This document shows, in pieces, positions 1 to 12,395 of a stretch of DNA of 64,000 bases. How positions within the stretch are numbered: the stretch's first letter is position 1; each line of letters starts with the position of its first letter. The stretch is taken from assembly GCF_019175285.1 (NCBI RefSeq), contig NC_056527.1, positions 48,145,061 to 48,209,060 on the forward strand, given 5' to 3'. The translations under genes were made by a program, and so were the position numbers. Source of the DNA: Sceloporus undulatus (lineage: Eukaryota > Chordata > Lepidosauria > Squamata > Phrynosomatidae). A model generated the notes under the pieces. It did no database searches. It saw nothing but the letters and a program-made list of their open reading frames with translations, and was not told the origin of the DNA.

Positions 1-1361
1 AATATATATTTCTCCAAAGAGAGGCAAAATCTTCTTTGCCGGCATAAAGTTTGCATTGCTAGCTCTTGTACTGCAGATTGTAAGAATGCATGTGCTCAGT
101 TCTCAAGATGAGGTGGAGAATAGAATTGCCAAGCCCATAACACAATTCAGTTAAAAAACACTACCGCATCAAATCCAAGCCATTTTATTTTATTTAAGTC
201 CCATTGATGAACATAACAAAGCTACAGGTGGATTAAAGAGAGTTCATAGGCTGCCCCTGCCCTCGGATCTATATAAATGTCTGCATGTGGAATTGTATTC
301 AATGACAGTACCAGGTGCACAAATGTACTTCTTCATGGCATCAACAACAAATGCACAACTCTGTTTCTGTGACTTTGAAATGAATGCAGATGTTGTTTGT
401 TGGACAGAAATGTCCAGCTGCATTCTAAAAGGGGGATTTTTGGCCTGTGCATTCTTTCAGGAACTCACATACCACCTTCTAGGGCCCAATACATGTATTT
501 AAACATCAAGCATCCTATACTTTCCAGAAAACAGAGCTATGAGAATAGTTTGGTTTGGCCACTGCAGAAGAACACGAATAGACTTGCTTGAAAACATTTT
601 GTTGAGGTTAAGGCCACAGTTGCATGACGTGGTAAGCCAGGGATTTGCAGAAACCCATGCTTAATATGAATGAGCAGCATACTTGTGCACATCGCCTGAT
701 CACTCATGCTTGCTTTGGGTGCAGTTAAGCCCCAGATCACAGAGCTTTACTTTGTGGTTTCTTTATTGTGTCTCATGAAGCAAGACACAGCTGTTGCTCT
801 CTTTTGTTCCTCTACTAACAAACCAGAAATTGAATTCAGAGTGTAACTGAAGTTTCCTTGCAGAATCTGTCTCTGGCTTTTTGGGAGGTCAACAGAGTTG
901 AGTAACAGCTGTGCCCAAGTTTGCATGATGAATGGTGCAAAACTTTGATTTGCTTAGCTGCTTCCTTGGCAAGTGAAATCAAACAGCATTACTAGAATAA
1001 TCTAGTTTACTGTGCTGTGTAAGCTGGGCCCATGTCTACAACTCAAGAATGGAAGGGGCTTCTAAGCTTGAGTAGTCACTTCATTGAAATGGAATTTGAG
1101 TGTCTCTTGATTGTGCAACCAATTGTCTGGTTTGTGCCCTGGCAGTTGCCCTCTGGGGTCCCCTAGAGTTCTATCTTGTCCCCATATTATTGAACATGTA
1201 AGTCAGAAGTGAGAGTCATATGGCCCACTAGATGTTGGATGGCAACTTCCAACATTCTTCACTATTGTCTGCTGGCTAAGACTTGCAATCAAATAGTATT
1301 TGGAGAACAACGTGATTCTCACCCCTGCTGGCAGACGTCATCTGAAGTTTTGGGAACTGGT

Positions 1362-1552
1362 GTCTGCCAGGATGGCGTAGTGGATTGATTCTGGAGAACC
1401 GAGTTCAAATCCTCCCACACCCATGGAAGCCCACTAGGTGACCTTGGGAAAGTCTGTCAACCTCAGAGGAAGGCAAGGGCATCCCCTTCCTGAACAAATC
1501 TTGCCAAGAAAACCCTGTGATAGGACCACCATAATTTGGAAATGTGTTGAAT
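1362..1552 (+). mobile_element. tRNA-derived SINE
   Basis: A B-box-like GAGTTCAAATCC near 1399 is followed by the squamate SINE body: a GTGACCTTGGGAAAGTC segment, a CTCAGAGGAAGGCAA segment and an AATCTTGCCAAGAAAACCC segment. The copy is on the plus strand and lacks a clean BovB-like 3' tail. The same body recurs at 26.95, 32.1, 44.2 and 49.3 kb and inverted at 8.4, 36.6 and 42.5 kb. Confidence 0.8.
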
Positions 1553-2252
1553 GCACCCAGCAACAGCTGCTGTCACAAAAATGCCGATGACCCCCTCCTC
1601 TAATAAAATGATATATTGGAGCTATTCCTAAATTACCAAGTCCTAGTAAGTCCTTTGAATGTAATATCTGTAAAAGAATGAAAATAGCTGTCCATCTGTT
1701 CTTGAAAATAACCTTCAATTTTTATTAATGAGTAAAACCTGGGGTAGTGATTTATATTGTAGACAAGGGTCAGATTTTAGTTGATTGGGCAATGTTCTTT
1801 ATTTAATCCTTCCTACTAGAGTGCCCCTGACCTCTTAGAAGTTAAATAGTTTCACCTATACATTGGTGCTTGTGACAGAGCTCAAGGGACATTCCTGTTG
1901 CCTGAAGCTCTTCTTGTTGTCCCTCTCTAAGTGCCTGGATGATTAGAAAGGCAGAATGATTGGTAGCTGGGAAATGAGATCCACTCAGTTGCATGGGCCA
2001 CCAGAGCACAAAAAGGATCATAGCACTGAATTAACCTGGCAGAAACGATTAGTTGAAAGGACAAGTGATAGTACCTGTAAAATGTAAATTATGTGTAGAA
2101 AAACATTTATTTGAACTATATTCCCCTGTCCACATAAAATAGGACTGATTGGGCTCCAACTATGTTTGGATTTTAGTGCAGATAAAGTCTTAACATTTAG
2201 TTAAGTTGAAATCAGTATTGTTCTTAACCCACACCAGATACTTAATTTTATC

Positions 2253-2279
2253 CTTCTCTCTCTCTCTCTCTCTCTCTCC

Positions 2280-2318
<39 letters not shown>

Positions 2319-2320
2319 AC
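2253..2320. repeat. (TC)n(AC)n compound microsatellite
   Basis: About 21 TC units with one interruption pass directly into about 13 AC units. It lies in the UBE2E1 intron, about 650 bp upstream of the exon. Confidence 0.95.
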
Positions 2321-2973
2321 CCCAATTACTGTAATTACCTTCTTAAACATTTTGTATGAAGATCTAATGTTAAGATTTCCTGTTCTCAGGTATATTCAGT
2401 AGGGCCGCCAAAGCCTATAACAGACCAGAAGAGGTAAAGTGATGTGGTTTTTTCCACACAAGTAAGAAATCATCTGCCATGTAGCAATACCTATTTGATT
2501 TATTTTGATTTTGGATTGGGATTTAATTACCATACACATCCCAAGGCTCAATTGCCAGAACAAATAAGAAATCTTCTAAGAACAATAAAGGTAGTAAGAT
2601 GGGGCTCTTGTTGCTCACAGAACATGGATTTGTTTTTAGTTTTTTTGAGTCTCTTGGTGGATTTTTTGCAATTTTTGTTAAACCGCTGACAGGAGAAAAA
2701 AGAGCCCTTTTATAGCCAAAGGCTATATAGCAAAACAAGGGAAAATGCATGCTGTCCCTCAAATGACAACAGCTTATCAGAACTGGAAGGCAGTATGATA
2801 GAAATGATTTGTGGGCAGGCTTGAACAACTTCAGTGCTTAATGTCTGATGTGGGAAATGCTGCAGGGCCTGTCTGGAAAATCTCAGACAGAAGCTACTTA
2901 TGATGACTGGGTCAGTTTTTTGAGTTGAAGAGGCTATAATAATTTCCTTATGTGTTTTTCTTTTCTTATGTAG

Positions 2974-3174
<201 letters not shown>

Positions 3175-4167
3175 TAGTTTCAGAGCTTCCATTTGGACAA
3201 GTTCCTTGCTAATTCACATGGCCTGAAAGATTAATTGCATAAAACTACTGTGTACCTCTCACATAGGTGTTACACAGCATGGTGGCTAACACAGGAGTGT
3301 CCCATGGAGGAAGACTAGCTGTTTCCTCCCAGTATAAATTCAGGAACTTATTTGCTCCATGGATGGGTCCTTAAATTATGATCAGTTCCCACTCACTACT
3401 TTAAGAAGGATGTGAATCTTTCAGCTTGGCCTTTTAAATTCTTGCTCTTATTTTAACAGTCCTGCAGGCATCTTATAAACCCCTAGCTTTTGTTGCTTCT
3501 TGCCAAGGGCATATTTCCAAAAACTGCACAGGAAAAACATAGAAAATGTTGTTTTTTAAAAAAAAAAAGTCAGCAAAGTCAAAGAGAAAATTGAAATTTT
3601 AATAAGGCAAAGTACCTACTTCATTCCACATAAGCAAATCAGTTGTAAAAATAAAGGACAGGTAAAGTTTCAGGTTTGTTTTCTAATCGTTCCCCAAAAT
3701 AATTATGAGAGACCTTGAACCTAGTTCATGAGAAACTACCCATTAATGGCCTTTGATTGTGCAGGGCAGCACAGTAAAGAGGTTTTCAGTGCAACATTTG
3801 GCTTTAGTGGTAGTCCTTTTTAATACTTCCTGTACACTACAGTATATGGAAGAGTTTGAATAGCTTGTGCATGTATAATTTTTTTCAAGCAAGATCAACA
3901 AGATGCCCACCTTTAAAACAAAAGGTTTATTTACATTATGTTAATGCCAAATAACATCCACAAAAGTTCCCGTGGACCTCTCCACTGATCCTCCATTTTA
4001 TTTATAGCATTTTTTTCTTTTTCATAATCTTTTATAGTTACTCCTGTGTGAATAGAAATCTGGACTGTACAGTCTAAATAATATACAAATTTAGAATAGT
4101 CCAGCACAGTTCCAAGAGTTGTGCACGTCTGATAAGGTACATAGTGTACAGCATAAGCTGCGAAAGA

Positions 4168-4246
4168 GGGGGATCCAAGTGAAAGCCACTCATAAGACAT
4201 GAAACTCACTGTGAGTGACTTTGGACCAGTCTCTCTCAGCCTGACC
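4168..4246 (+). mobile_element. SINE fragment, Sauria type
   Basis: The segment from CATGAAACTCACTGTGAGTG to CTCTCAGCCTGACCTA matches the middle of the Sauria-type SINE body. It stops where the terminal repeat of the next element begins at 4247, so the Tigger-like element may have inserted into or beside it. Confidence 0.55.
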
Positions 4247-4963
4247 TACTGTATATACTTGACTATAAGTTGGCCTTTAAGTCAAGGGCAAGTTTTGCGG
4301 GGTCAAAACTATGGATTTTGATATGACCTGTGGATAAGCTGGAGATAAAAGTTAGGGGCCTGTAACAAAAGATGCTAAGGAGGAAGCAAAGGAGATGGAT
4401 GGCAAAAATAAAAACCCTTACAAAATTCTGGCAGACATAATTGTCTGTATTCATGCTAAAGACTGGATGGATGAGGAAGGAACTACGATAAATTGCGGCT
4501 GTGTGATGTGGGGGCGGATTCAGGCACGGGTGGAGTTAAGGTACAGCATTAACTCTTATTAAAAAAAAGTAACCATGCTTTTCTCTGAATAGAGTGACAA
4601 AATACGAGAAAGTGTTCCATCCCAGGAGAAATTAAAAGAAGCTCTGAATGTCCCGCTCTCTCGGTGCACCTTGTAGGGGAAGTGCCAAAGAGCTGCTGCC
4701 ATTTTCCCTCCCAGGCATTCAAATAGGCCCAAAACAGCACTGCAGCAGACAGAGTAGAGATGGTCAGTGCTTCTTTTAGAACCCCTTAGAACAGACTAGG
4801 CTCTTGCCTTTCACCACTCTACTCAGATAAAGGAATGTGTCCTTTTTAAAAATAAGAATTAAGGTACAGTACTTATATTGACCCTGTGGATAAGTTGGCA
4901 CAGGATTTTTGGGACCAGTTTTTTTACTAAAATTTCTGGACTTATACATGAGTACATACAGTA
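4247..4963. mobile_element. pogo/Tigger-like non-autonomous DNA transposon
   Basis: The left end reads TACTGTATATACTTGACTAT and the right end CTTATACATGAGTACATACA followed by GTA, an imperfect terminal inverted repeat bounded by TA. Phrases such as gacct-GTGGATAAG recur in the left and right halves, so the element is internally symmetric over its outer parts. No transposase frame was found. The TA target and end sequence suggest Tc1/mariner-pogo; the exact family is inferred. Confidence 0.65.
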
Positions 4964-5053
4964 TCTCATTAGGGGTGCATCTACACTGGAGAAATAATGC
5001 AGTTTGACACCACTTTAAGTTCTGTAGCTCCATCCCAGGAGATGCTACTTAGA

Positions 5054-5264
5054 ATCCAAACACACTGTAGAAATAATCCAGTTTAAGATCACTTTAACTG
5101 CCTTGGCTAGGGAATCCTGAGAACTGCAGTTTATTGTGGCACCAGAGTTTTCTGGCAGAGAAGGCTAAATGTCTCACAACACTACAGTTCCCAGAATTCC
5201 CTAGCATTGAGCCAGGTAGTTAAAGCAATCTCGAACTGGATTATTTTTGCAGTGTGTTTTGGAC
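5054..5264. mobile_element. foldback MITE, family A (full copy)
   Basis: A near-palindrome opens TCCAAACACACTGTAGAAAT and closes with the complementary CAGTGTGTTTTGGACC. Each arm carries a sequence close to ACTACAGTTCCCAGAATTCC. A second, truncated left arm of the related GGTGCATCTACACTGGAG subtype sits just before it at 4974-5035. Confidence 0.85.
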
Positions 5265-5613
5265 CCTAGTTAAGTATACTTAAATATACTTAACTAAGTA
5301 GCTGAAGTATACTTAAGTGTATCTAGAATCTTGGCCAGAACAAATAAAAAGTAAACAAATATGTAACCAGTAGAGTATTGCCCTTTTTTGAGGGCACGCA
5401 TCCTTCATTTAATGATAATTCAAGAATGCTATATCCATAGAAACACAAGTTGTCCACACGTATACAGTCACTTGGAAGGATGTTCCACATTACAGTGTAA
5501 AATTGAGACAAACAGATCTGTCCGTTCATTTACAGAATTTATATTTTAAATGTTCCTAACAATTTGGGCTCCTCTTTTCAATACTTCCCTTTTTCTGCCC
5601 TAAAGATTTATGA

Positions 5614-5748
<135 letters not shown>

Positions 5749-6530
5749 ACTGGATTTTTGTCAAACCCTTGCATTAAATCGTCTGTGATGGAAAGAGCTG
5801 CTTAGGGGTGGGTCAGGGAAGGGGAGAAACTGATAAAGAGTAGGGTATTTCTATAACAGATTTTATTCAGTCTTTTATTTCCTAAGATTTTGTTGTTGTA
5901 ACTTAAGGTATCTTGCTACAGTAGACAGCTAGAATGGGGAATAGCATATTTTAAGACTGTCATTAGTTCAGCAATAGTAGCTCTGATATAGCACCAAGAA
6001 GAATGTAACCTACTTTGACAATTGGAGGGGGTGGGAGGGAAAGGGGTGTTCAGTTACTTGTGATAGGTAAAAGATTAAAACAGCTTAATTTTGTACAGGT
6101 ACATATATTTGGCATTTATGTAAAAGTTCTTTCAAGAAGACTTGCTGTGTGCTTTTCTTTTCTTTTTTTAGTTTTGTTTTATTTTGTAAAAAGATGTTGG
6201 GAATATTTCCCCGCCAGGGAGGTGGGAGAGTTTGGTATTTAACAAATCCTTTTAAAAGACTGCCATCTGATTCATATAAAATATGGGGGTGTGGCTATAT
6301 ATTGCCTCACCTAGAATAGGGGAAGTAGTTAATGTATTCCTTTTTCTATGCCAAGTTACTTTGGTGAAAATAAAGGTTTTAATTGGGACTTAGGGCAACC
6401 TGTAGTGAAATACCTTAAGCTGTTTAACTGTAAGGCGTGGAATAGGAGTCACTCAGTGGATTGGTTGTATGTTGTGGGCTACCTAAGTCTGCATTTGTTA
6501 CTGTGCTAATAAAATATGTACAAAAAGCCC
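5749..6530 (+). other. UBE2E1: UBE2E1 3' UTR
   Basis: AT-rich sequence without repeats runs from the stop to polyadenylation signals AATAAA at 6369-6374 and 6508-6513; the second is followed after a short gap by a TG/T-rich stretch. The end is therefore put near 6530, but the earlier signal could also be used. The absence of transposons fits an exonic region. Confidence 0.6.
6508..6513 (+). terminator. UBE2E1: UBE2E1 polyadenylation signal (probable)
   Basis: Canonical AATAAA, about 760 bp after the stop codon, with a T-rich region downstream. An alternative AATAAA lies at 6369-6374. Confidence 0.6.
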
Positions 6531-8282
6531 ATAGCTTTTCTTCTGTCATGTTGAGATAGCTTTATATAGTCTGATAAAAGAACAATATACAGTGAGAGCT
6601 GTACAGGTTTGTGAAAGGCACACCATTCAAAACTCAAAATTTCTCTACATCAACAGTGAAACTTCTCGACTGTAAAAGCTGTTTGAGAATGGAATAGGGT
6701 GAAATGGAGGAGAGCCACCACTCTCTGCACAAAATTCACACATGGCTATTTTGCGCAGAAAACAGCATTTTCTGTGCAGAATAAGTCCTGAATTAGCCCA
6801 GCATTCTTCTCACCAGGTTTTCTTAACACTCAAAAACATTCTTTTCAACCATTCCTGTATAGCAGGGGTTGGATTAGATAGACCCTTCCAAATTTTTGCT
6901 TAGTTTGTGAAGTTCTCTCTATTGTCTCTGGCTCTGTTTTAGGATCCAGCTTATAGTGCAGGGGTGGAGAAGATGTGACCTTCCTCAGTCAAAAAACAGT
7001 GGTAAGGAGGGTTATACCACCCATTTCTGGTGAGCAGAAGTGGCATCACATCATTCACTGTTGCTTCTAGGGTTTCTTCCAGCTTTTTTATTAGCTGTTT
7101 ATGAGTGAGGCCATAGCCTTTGAAATATATTTTGAAATTGGATAGAGTGGTCTTCCATGAGAATTTTTTTTTTCTGATGGAGATTCTGGGGCTTTGTGGG
7201 GGTAACTGAGGGTGTCAAGGACTGCATGGGCCACATGATTCTCATGTCTGATCACGATGTTGCACATTTCCAATCCCGAAGTAACATATAAAACAATAGG
7301 CTGAAGAACCTACATTGTCAGATGTAGGCATGTCTGACAGTGCCACACACTCATCCCAAAAAACCCCTACATTTTCAGTTAGACAGTGCCCCAGCCAAAG
7401 GGCTTCCAGGGCCCTGCTGGGAAATGACTACTGCAGAGCTTGCCTAGTCACGGAGCTTGTTGAGAACAGGCAGGTGGAGAAACCACTTGGTGTCCTGCTG
7501 CAACTTATCTCAGTGTGCCCCAGTCTACAGAACCATCAGTTGGGATGTTCCCTGGCTGAAAAGTTGGGTTTTGTAGTTATGTTTGGTTGGTCACAACTGT
7601 AAACATGAATCTGAAAATATATGGGGTAGCAAGTCCAACTTACGATGTCCTAACTACTGAACAGGATGCCAACCAACAGTATCTGGAGTCAGGTGGGACA
7701 TGATTCCCACCTTTGCTTCAGGTGAAGGAAGTTGCTGTTACTCCTAGAGTAGAGAAAAGGAATTGTACAGGAGCGACAGAGCTACAAATTTGTCTTAGTT
7801 CTGAGAGAGTGAAGAGGTGAGAAATAAAATCACACAGAACAAAGTCAAGAACTTAAACAGCATAAGGAAATGCTTAACATGTATCCCAATTGTTAAATGG
7901 TACAACTACATTTAGTCAATAAATTAGAAATTTCATCTGTCTTCCTTACTGGGGAAATTTTGTACAAGAAAAAAAGGGAACCCTCTTCTCCTAGTAGAGC
8001 CCTAGACTAGCAGCAACCAGAGGCTGATAGGAGTTATCGTCTAGTATCTGGAGAACCATGTTGACACCCCGTTCTGGGTATGAGTACTGGCCAAATGAAA
8101 AAGAATTGTTTACATTTCCCATGCCACCTGTACAATTTCTTCCATCCTTATATATGCACTTTTAGCAAAGATAGATGGAAAGTAGAACATAGCAGAACCC
8201 AACACCTGCCTGAAAGCCATTCACAGTTCAAATAATTGTGAGGATTTCAACAGCATACACTGCTAAATCTTTTCTTCTTTCC

Positions 8283-8313
<31 letters not shown>

Positions 8314-8350
8314 TTGAAATCATTTTCAATGCTCGTTATCAAATCAATAT
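6531..8350. other. intergenic, no gene seen
   Basis: Between UBE2E1 and the convergent NKIRAS1. A short CR1-like relic (GGGTTGGATTAGATAGACCC) lies near 6867-6886 and an (ATT)n run at 8283-8311. The remaining short frames show no domain or codon pattern of a gene. Confidence 0.6.
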
Positions 8351-8351
8351 G

Positions 8352-8938
8352 TTATACATTGTTGTTCTTGTTGTGTGCCTTCAAGTTGTTTCTGACATAT
8401 GGCCACTCAAAGGTGAACCTATCATGAGATTTTCTTGGCAAGGTTTGTTCAGAGGAGGTTGCTTTTGCCTTCTTCCGTGGTTTAGACAGTAGCATCATGG
8501 GGGGCGGGTGCAAGGGTGCGGCCCGCACCGAGTGAGACCCCAGAAGGGGAGTGACACCCAGTTGGCCCCTGCAGCACCACTTTGGCCAGTGCAGGCACTC
8601 CTTGGACTCATGCGAGCGCTCTAGCGACTGCACAGATGCTCCTTCGACCCACATGGGTGCTCTAGAGGCTGCATGGGTGCTCCTTAGGCCCATGCAGGTG
8701 CCCCTAGGCCCCTAGGGGCTATGCAGGTACCTTTTTGGCCCGCACAGTGCTCCTCCAGCCCCTGCAACAGGAAGTTCAGACCCAGAAGTCCTGCCCCCTG
8801 CACTGGTTGTCACCCGGTGCGGGACTGCCACTGGGTTTAGTATGTGACATGCCCAAGGACACCCAGTGAGTTTCCATGGCCAAGCAGGAATTCAAACCTT
8901 GTTGTCCAGAGCCCTAGTCCAACTCTTTACTGCACCCA
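8352..8938 (-). mobile_element. tRNA-type SINE interrupted by a hAT element
   Basis: The 3' half of a minus-strand SINE (8352-8486, with the complement of the CACACAACAAC tail at 8360-8377) and its 5' half (8834-8938) are separated by a 347-bp hAT-like insertion. Rejoined in order they give the standard SINE body found elsewhere in the window. Confidence 0.8.
8487..8833. mobile_element. hAT-like MITE with 8-bp target duplication
   Basis: The ends CAGTAGCATCA and TGCCACTG form short terminal inverted repeats. The flanks GGTTTAGA (8479-8486) and GGTTTAGT (8834-8841) match at 7 of 8 bases, the target duplication size of hAT elements. The GC-rich interior holds degenerate 25-40 bp repeats of the type GCTCTAGNGNCTGCANNGGTGCTCCTT. 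A related element, also with a duplicated 8-bp flank, lies at 39413-39744. Confidence 0.75.
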
Positions 8939-9885
8939 AATACAGATGATTACAAATATTAAAAATTGATACAAACCTTTCCTAGTCCACCTTACATATT
9001 ACATTTTCTTCTTTAAAAATTGATTACTATTTCTTTTTAGACAAAATGGCTTCAGATACAGAATCTATATGACCACTAAAATAAAAACTCTTACTATTCT
9101 TTGCCATAGTTCACAAAACTGGATGTATTTACTGTTTTTCTTTCTTTTTTCAATCTCTTCTTTTAATACGCAATGTGGGGACTGGAAGACCTTACCATAT
9201 GAGAAATCGTGTGATTCACACTTTAGATGTTCTCAGCTCCAAATGAATAGCTGTGGCTCAAAGTCAGTCACCATAATAGCCTAGAGGTCGGAAAAGTTCT
9301 TTTCTTTTTAACAATAGCTCCCAGAATCTCCATCCAACGTCATTGGACTTGGACATATATGTTGACTTTACAGCAAAACTGTCCTGGTTGACTTCATAGC
9401 TATGCATTTTGTATCCCACTTTCAAGAGGAGTAAAACAACTGTGAAAAAGGAGATGTCCCATTGAGTGAGGGAAGAAATGGTGGGTGGGTTAGGCAAGCT
9501 CAACATGCACAAAAATCTGGAATATCAGAGCAATGAACTGGAACTTGCCATTTCCTGCTAACACCTTACATTTCAGGCATTGAGAATCCCTCAACATTGA
9601 AGTGCACATGATTTAACTTGAAGCTATCTTTTATTTATGGTATGGGATCATGGCAGCAGTGGAGAGCAATGTTGCTATAAATATGTGAACTCTCATCCCT
9701 GTTTTCAAATTGTCAGGTGTATACCTGTTCGAATAAGGCCTTGATCTAGAGAAGGGGAAAGAATGAATTGGGTGTCAACCTATAAATGAAAGCAAGGGCT
9801 AATTAATATGCAAATAAATCATGCCCACACGTTAATAGGGGGCATTAACTAAAACTTTAACTGAAGAAAATGAAAAAGAGTCACT

Positions 9886-10126
9886 GGGCCTGAACAGACA
9901 GGCCAAAATAAAGCTGCTTCAGGTCACTTTGGAGGTACTGTATGCTGTTTAAATGCTGCATGTGTCCTAAAAGGCCGGAAGCTATGGCAAAGCCACGCTC
10001 CAGTCCTAACGACTGGAGTGCACCTTTGGCGCAGCTTCTGGCCTCTTAAGATGCGTGTGTCATTTCAACAGCATACCTCCAAAGTGACCCCGAAGCAGCT
10101 TTATTTTGGCCTGTCTGTTCGGGGCC
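9886..10126. mobile_element. foldback MITE, family C (copy 1)
   Basis: A 241-bp palindrome opens GGGCCTGAACAGACAGGCC and closes GGCCTGTCTGTTCGGGGCC; the arms remain complementary through AAAATAAAGCTGCTTC and beyond. Two further copies lie at 37240-37472 and 53874-54078. The superfamily is unknown; GG-starting ends would suit PIF/Harbinger, but no target duplication is clear here. Confidence 0.85.
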
Positions 10127-10487
10127 ACAGTTATGTTAATGTCACAGTTACAAGCTAGATCATTGGAACGAGCATGCTCTCAGATTTCACAGCCTCTGAA
10201 AGAATGACAACACAAGGAGATAGTTAAAATCTGTAGACTGCTACAATCTGTTGAATCTGAGTCTGTATGTGTACAGTGCCTAAAAACTTCAATGATTATT
10301 GATCAAAAGTTGAACATGAGCTGGCAGTGTGACGCTGCAGTAAAGAAGACAAATGCTATCTTAGCCTGCATTAATAGAACCATAGTTTCCCAGTCAAGAA
10401 AGTAATAGTCCCACTATATTCTGCACTGCTCAGCCTCATCTGGAGTACTGTGTTCAGTTGTGGGCACCTCATTTTAAGGATATAGAC

Positions 10488-10685
10488 CAGTGATGGCGAA
10501 GCTATGGCACACGTGCCAGAAGTGGCACTCAGAGCCCTCTCTGTGGGCACATGTGCCATCATCCCAACACAGAGTTTGCCAGACTTTGTTACTAGAAAGC
10601 CAGAGGGACATGGCACTTTGCAATAAAAAAGTGGGTTTTGGGTTGCAGTTTGGGCACTCGGCCTCGAAAAGGTTCACCATCACTG
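10488..10685. mobile_element. hAT-Charlie MITE with perfect 8-bp target duplication
   Basis: The 198-bp element runs from CAGTGATGGCGAAGC to GGTTCACCATCACTG, clear terminal inverted repeats. Both flanks read ATATAGAC (10480-10487 and 10686-10693), an exact 8-bp target duplication lying within the CR1 reading frame. From memory, the sequence resembles the OposCharlie/OC1 group of hAT elements known for horizontal transfer among vertebrates; that assignment needs a library search. Confidence 0.85.
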
Positions 10686-10869
10686 ATATAGACAAACTGG
10701 AGCAGGTTCAGAGAAGGACAACGAGGATGATAATAAGTGTGGAGAACAAAGCATATGAGGAGGTTGAAGGAGCTGGGCATGTTCAGCTTGGTGAAGCGAA
10801 GAACAGATTTGCTCATCAAGGTCCACCCTGTCACAAGGTCCTATTAGTGGCCCTAACAGGGTAGAATAT

Positions 10870-11745
10870 TCTGACCATAAATGGGTATGGGAACTTTATC
10901 ACCATTCCAGAAGGGACCCTGGATTGGGATAATTTTGACAGTTTCCAAATTTACTAGGGCTGAGGTTTACTTTCCCGGGTCCCAAACTTATCCTGTGAGT
11001 AAATTATTTTCACCTTTCCCGAAGGTCCCTCAGGTATGGGAATTTTTTCAATTTTCCCCAAGGTCCCCGGGTATGAGAATTTTTTCATCATTCCGGAAGG
11101 GACCCTGGAATTAGGTATTTTTGACAGTTTCTGAATGTACTAGGGCTGGGGATTACTTTCCGGGGTTCTAAAGGTACCCTGGTGACGAAATTATTTTCTC
11201 CTTTCCAAAAGGTCCCCGGGTAAGGATATTTTTTCGCGGTTCCAGAAGGGACCCTGGATTTGGATTTTTTTGACACTTTCCAAATGGACTAGGGCTGGGG
11301 ATTACTGTCCCGGGTCCCCAAGGTACCCTGGTGAGTAAATTATTTTCATCTTTCCTGAAGGGTATGGGAATTCTTTCAAATTTCCCAAAGGTCCCCGGGT
11401 ATGGGAGTTTCGGACCCTGGGTTGGTATATTTTTGACAGTTTCCAAATGTACTAGGGCTAGGAATTACTTTCCCGGGTCCCAAGGGTACCCCTGTGAGGA
11501 AATTATTTTCATCTTTCTCGAAGGTCCCCAAGTATGGGAATTTTTTCAATTTTCCCCAAAGTCCTTGGGTGTGGGGATTTCTTCTCTGTTCCGGAAGGGA
11601 CCCTGGACTGGGATATTTTTGACAATTTCTGAATGGACTAGGGCTTAGGATTACTTTCCCGGGTTGCAAAGGTACCCTGATGAGTAAATTATTTTCACCT
11701 TTCTCAAAGGTCCCCAGGTAAGAATTTTTTTTTCAATTTTCTCAA
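10870..11745. repeat. minisatellite array, ~185-bp higher-order unit
   Basis: The phrase GAAGGGACCCTGG or a close variant recurs at about 10910, 11095, 11244, 11411 and 11594, giving units of roughly 150 to 186 bp. Within each unit, shorter elements such as GGTCCCCGGGTATGGGAATT recur about every 36 bp, so shorter units have probably lost one subrepeat. About 4.7 copies are present. The open frames crossing it come from the periodicity and do not represent genes. Confidence 0.9.
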
Positions 11746-12289
11746 AAGTGACATGATTGCACTCTATTTCAAGGGCTGCCATGGAGAGGATGGTGGAGGC
11801 ATGGCTTCTGCTGTATCAGAGAGTAGAACTTGGTATTGGTTTTAAGTTACAGGAGGGTAAATTTTGGTTGAACATTAGAAGGAACATCTCGACAGTGAGA
11901 GCAGTTTGGCAGTGGAATCGATTGCCTAGAGACATGGTGAGGTCTCCTTCTCTGGACATCTTCAAAAAGTAGCTTGATGGCTACCTGCTGGGGATGCTCT
12001 AGCTGAAGGTCCTGCATTGAACAGGGGGTTGGAATTAATAGCCTGTTGGAACCCATGGCCTATTCTATGATCCTATGAAATCAAAACAGAATGGCTAAGT
12101 ATTTAATGGGGCATAACAGGGAAAACATGTATTTCAGCCTAGCTGCACTGCTGGTTGATCTGTGTCCAGGTAAAATTCACAGTATTGAGGGTTACCTGTA
12201 AAGCCCTAAAGGTCTTGAGATCTGACTACTTCCATATGAATCTGTATAAAGCTTTCCTTGTCTGACAGAGGTACCATCTGAAGTGAAGC

Positions 12290-12395
12290 AGGAGTTTATT
12301 GGGAAACAAACTTCCTTGATTGCAATAGTTAATGTGTAAGACATTCTTCCCAGCTTGCAGCTCTTTTCTTTTCAGTGCCAGGAGATGACTTTATT
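12290..12395 (-). terminator. NKIRAS1: candidate NKIRAS1 polyadenylation signals
   Basis: On the minus strand AATAAA occurs at 12390-12395 and again at 12295-12300, about 950 to 1050 bp past the NKIRAS1 stop. Either could end the transcript, but a Penelope-like fragment at 12.7 kb would then lie in the 3' UTR. The assignment is tentative. Confidence 0.3.

Larger units (their letters stand above)
1..2973 (+). other. UBE2E1: UBE2E1 intron (partial)
   Basis: This is intron sequence ending in the acceptor TAG at 2971-2973. The preceding UBE2E1 exon, which should encode the residues up to the proline-rich PPK before Val113, was searched for and not found, so it lies upstream of the window. The stretch holds one tRNA-type SINE near 1.4 kb and a compound TC/AC microsatellite near 2.3 kb. 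I see nothing else I can name; the short open frames have no recognisable domains. Confidence 0.8.
10290..12077 (+). mobile_element. CR1 LINE 3' region, twice interrupted
   Basis: The frame around 10320-10480 reads like the CR1 reverse transcriptase C-terminus (AAVKKTNAILACINRTIV, then a VEYCVQFW-like segment) and resumes at 10686 as DIDKLEQVQRRTTRMI. The 3' end (11750-12077) has the usual CR1 close: GTGGAATCGATTGCC, the ggatgg-like segment and a tail ending TTCTATGATCCTATGAA. Between them sit a 198-bp hAT insertion and a minisatellite of nearly 900 bp. The copy is old and non-coding. Confidence 0.85.

Noticed and set aside
1-2973. A further upstream UBE2E1 exon
   Set aside because: No open stretch encoding the residues before Val113 with splice sites was found.
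10881-11669. Overlapping frames of 77-105 codons on both strands
   Set aside because: They arise from the minisatellite period and repeat the same peptide fragments on both strands.
10870-11745. CRISPR-like repeat-spacer pattern
   Set aside because: The unit is long, variable and has no unique spacers; the window is vertebrate nuclear DNA.
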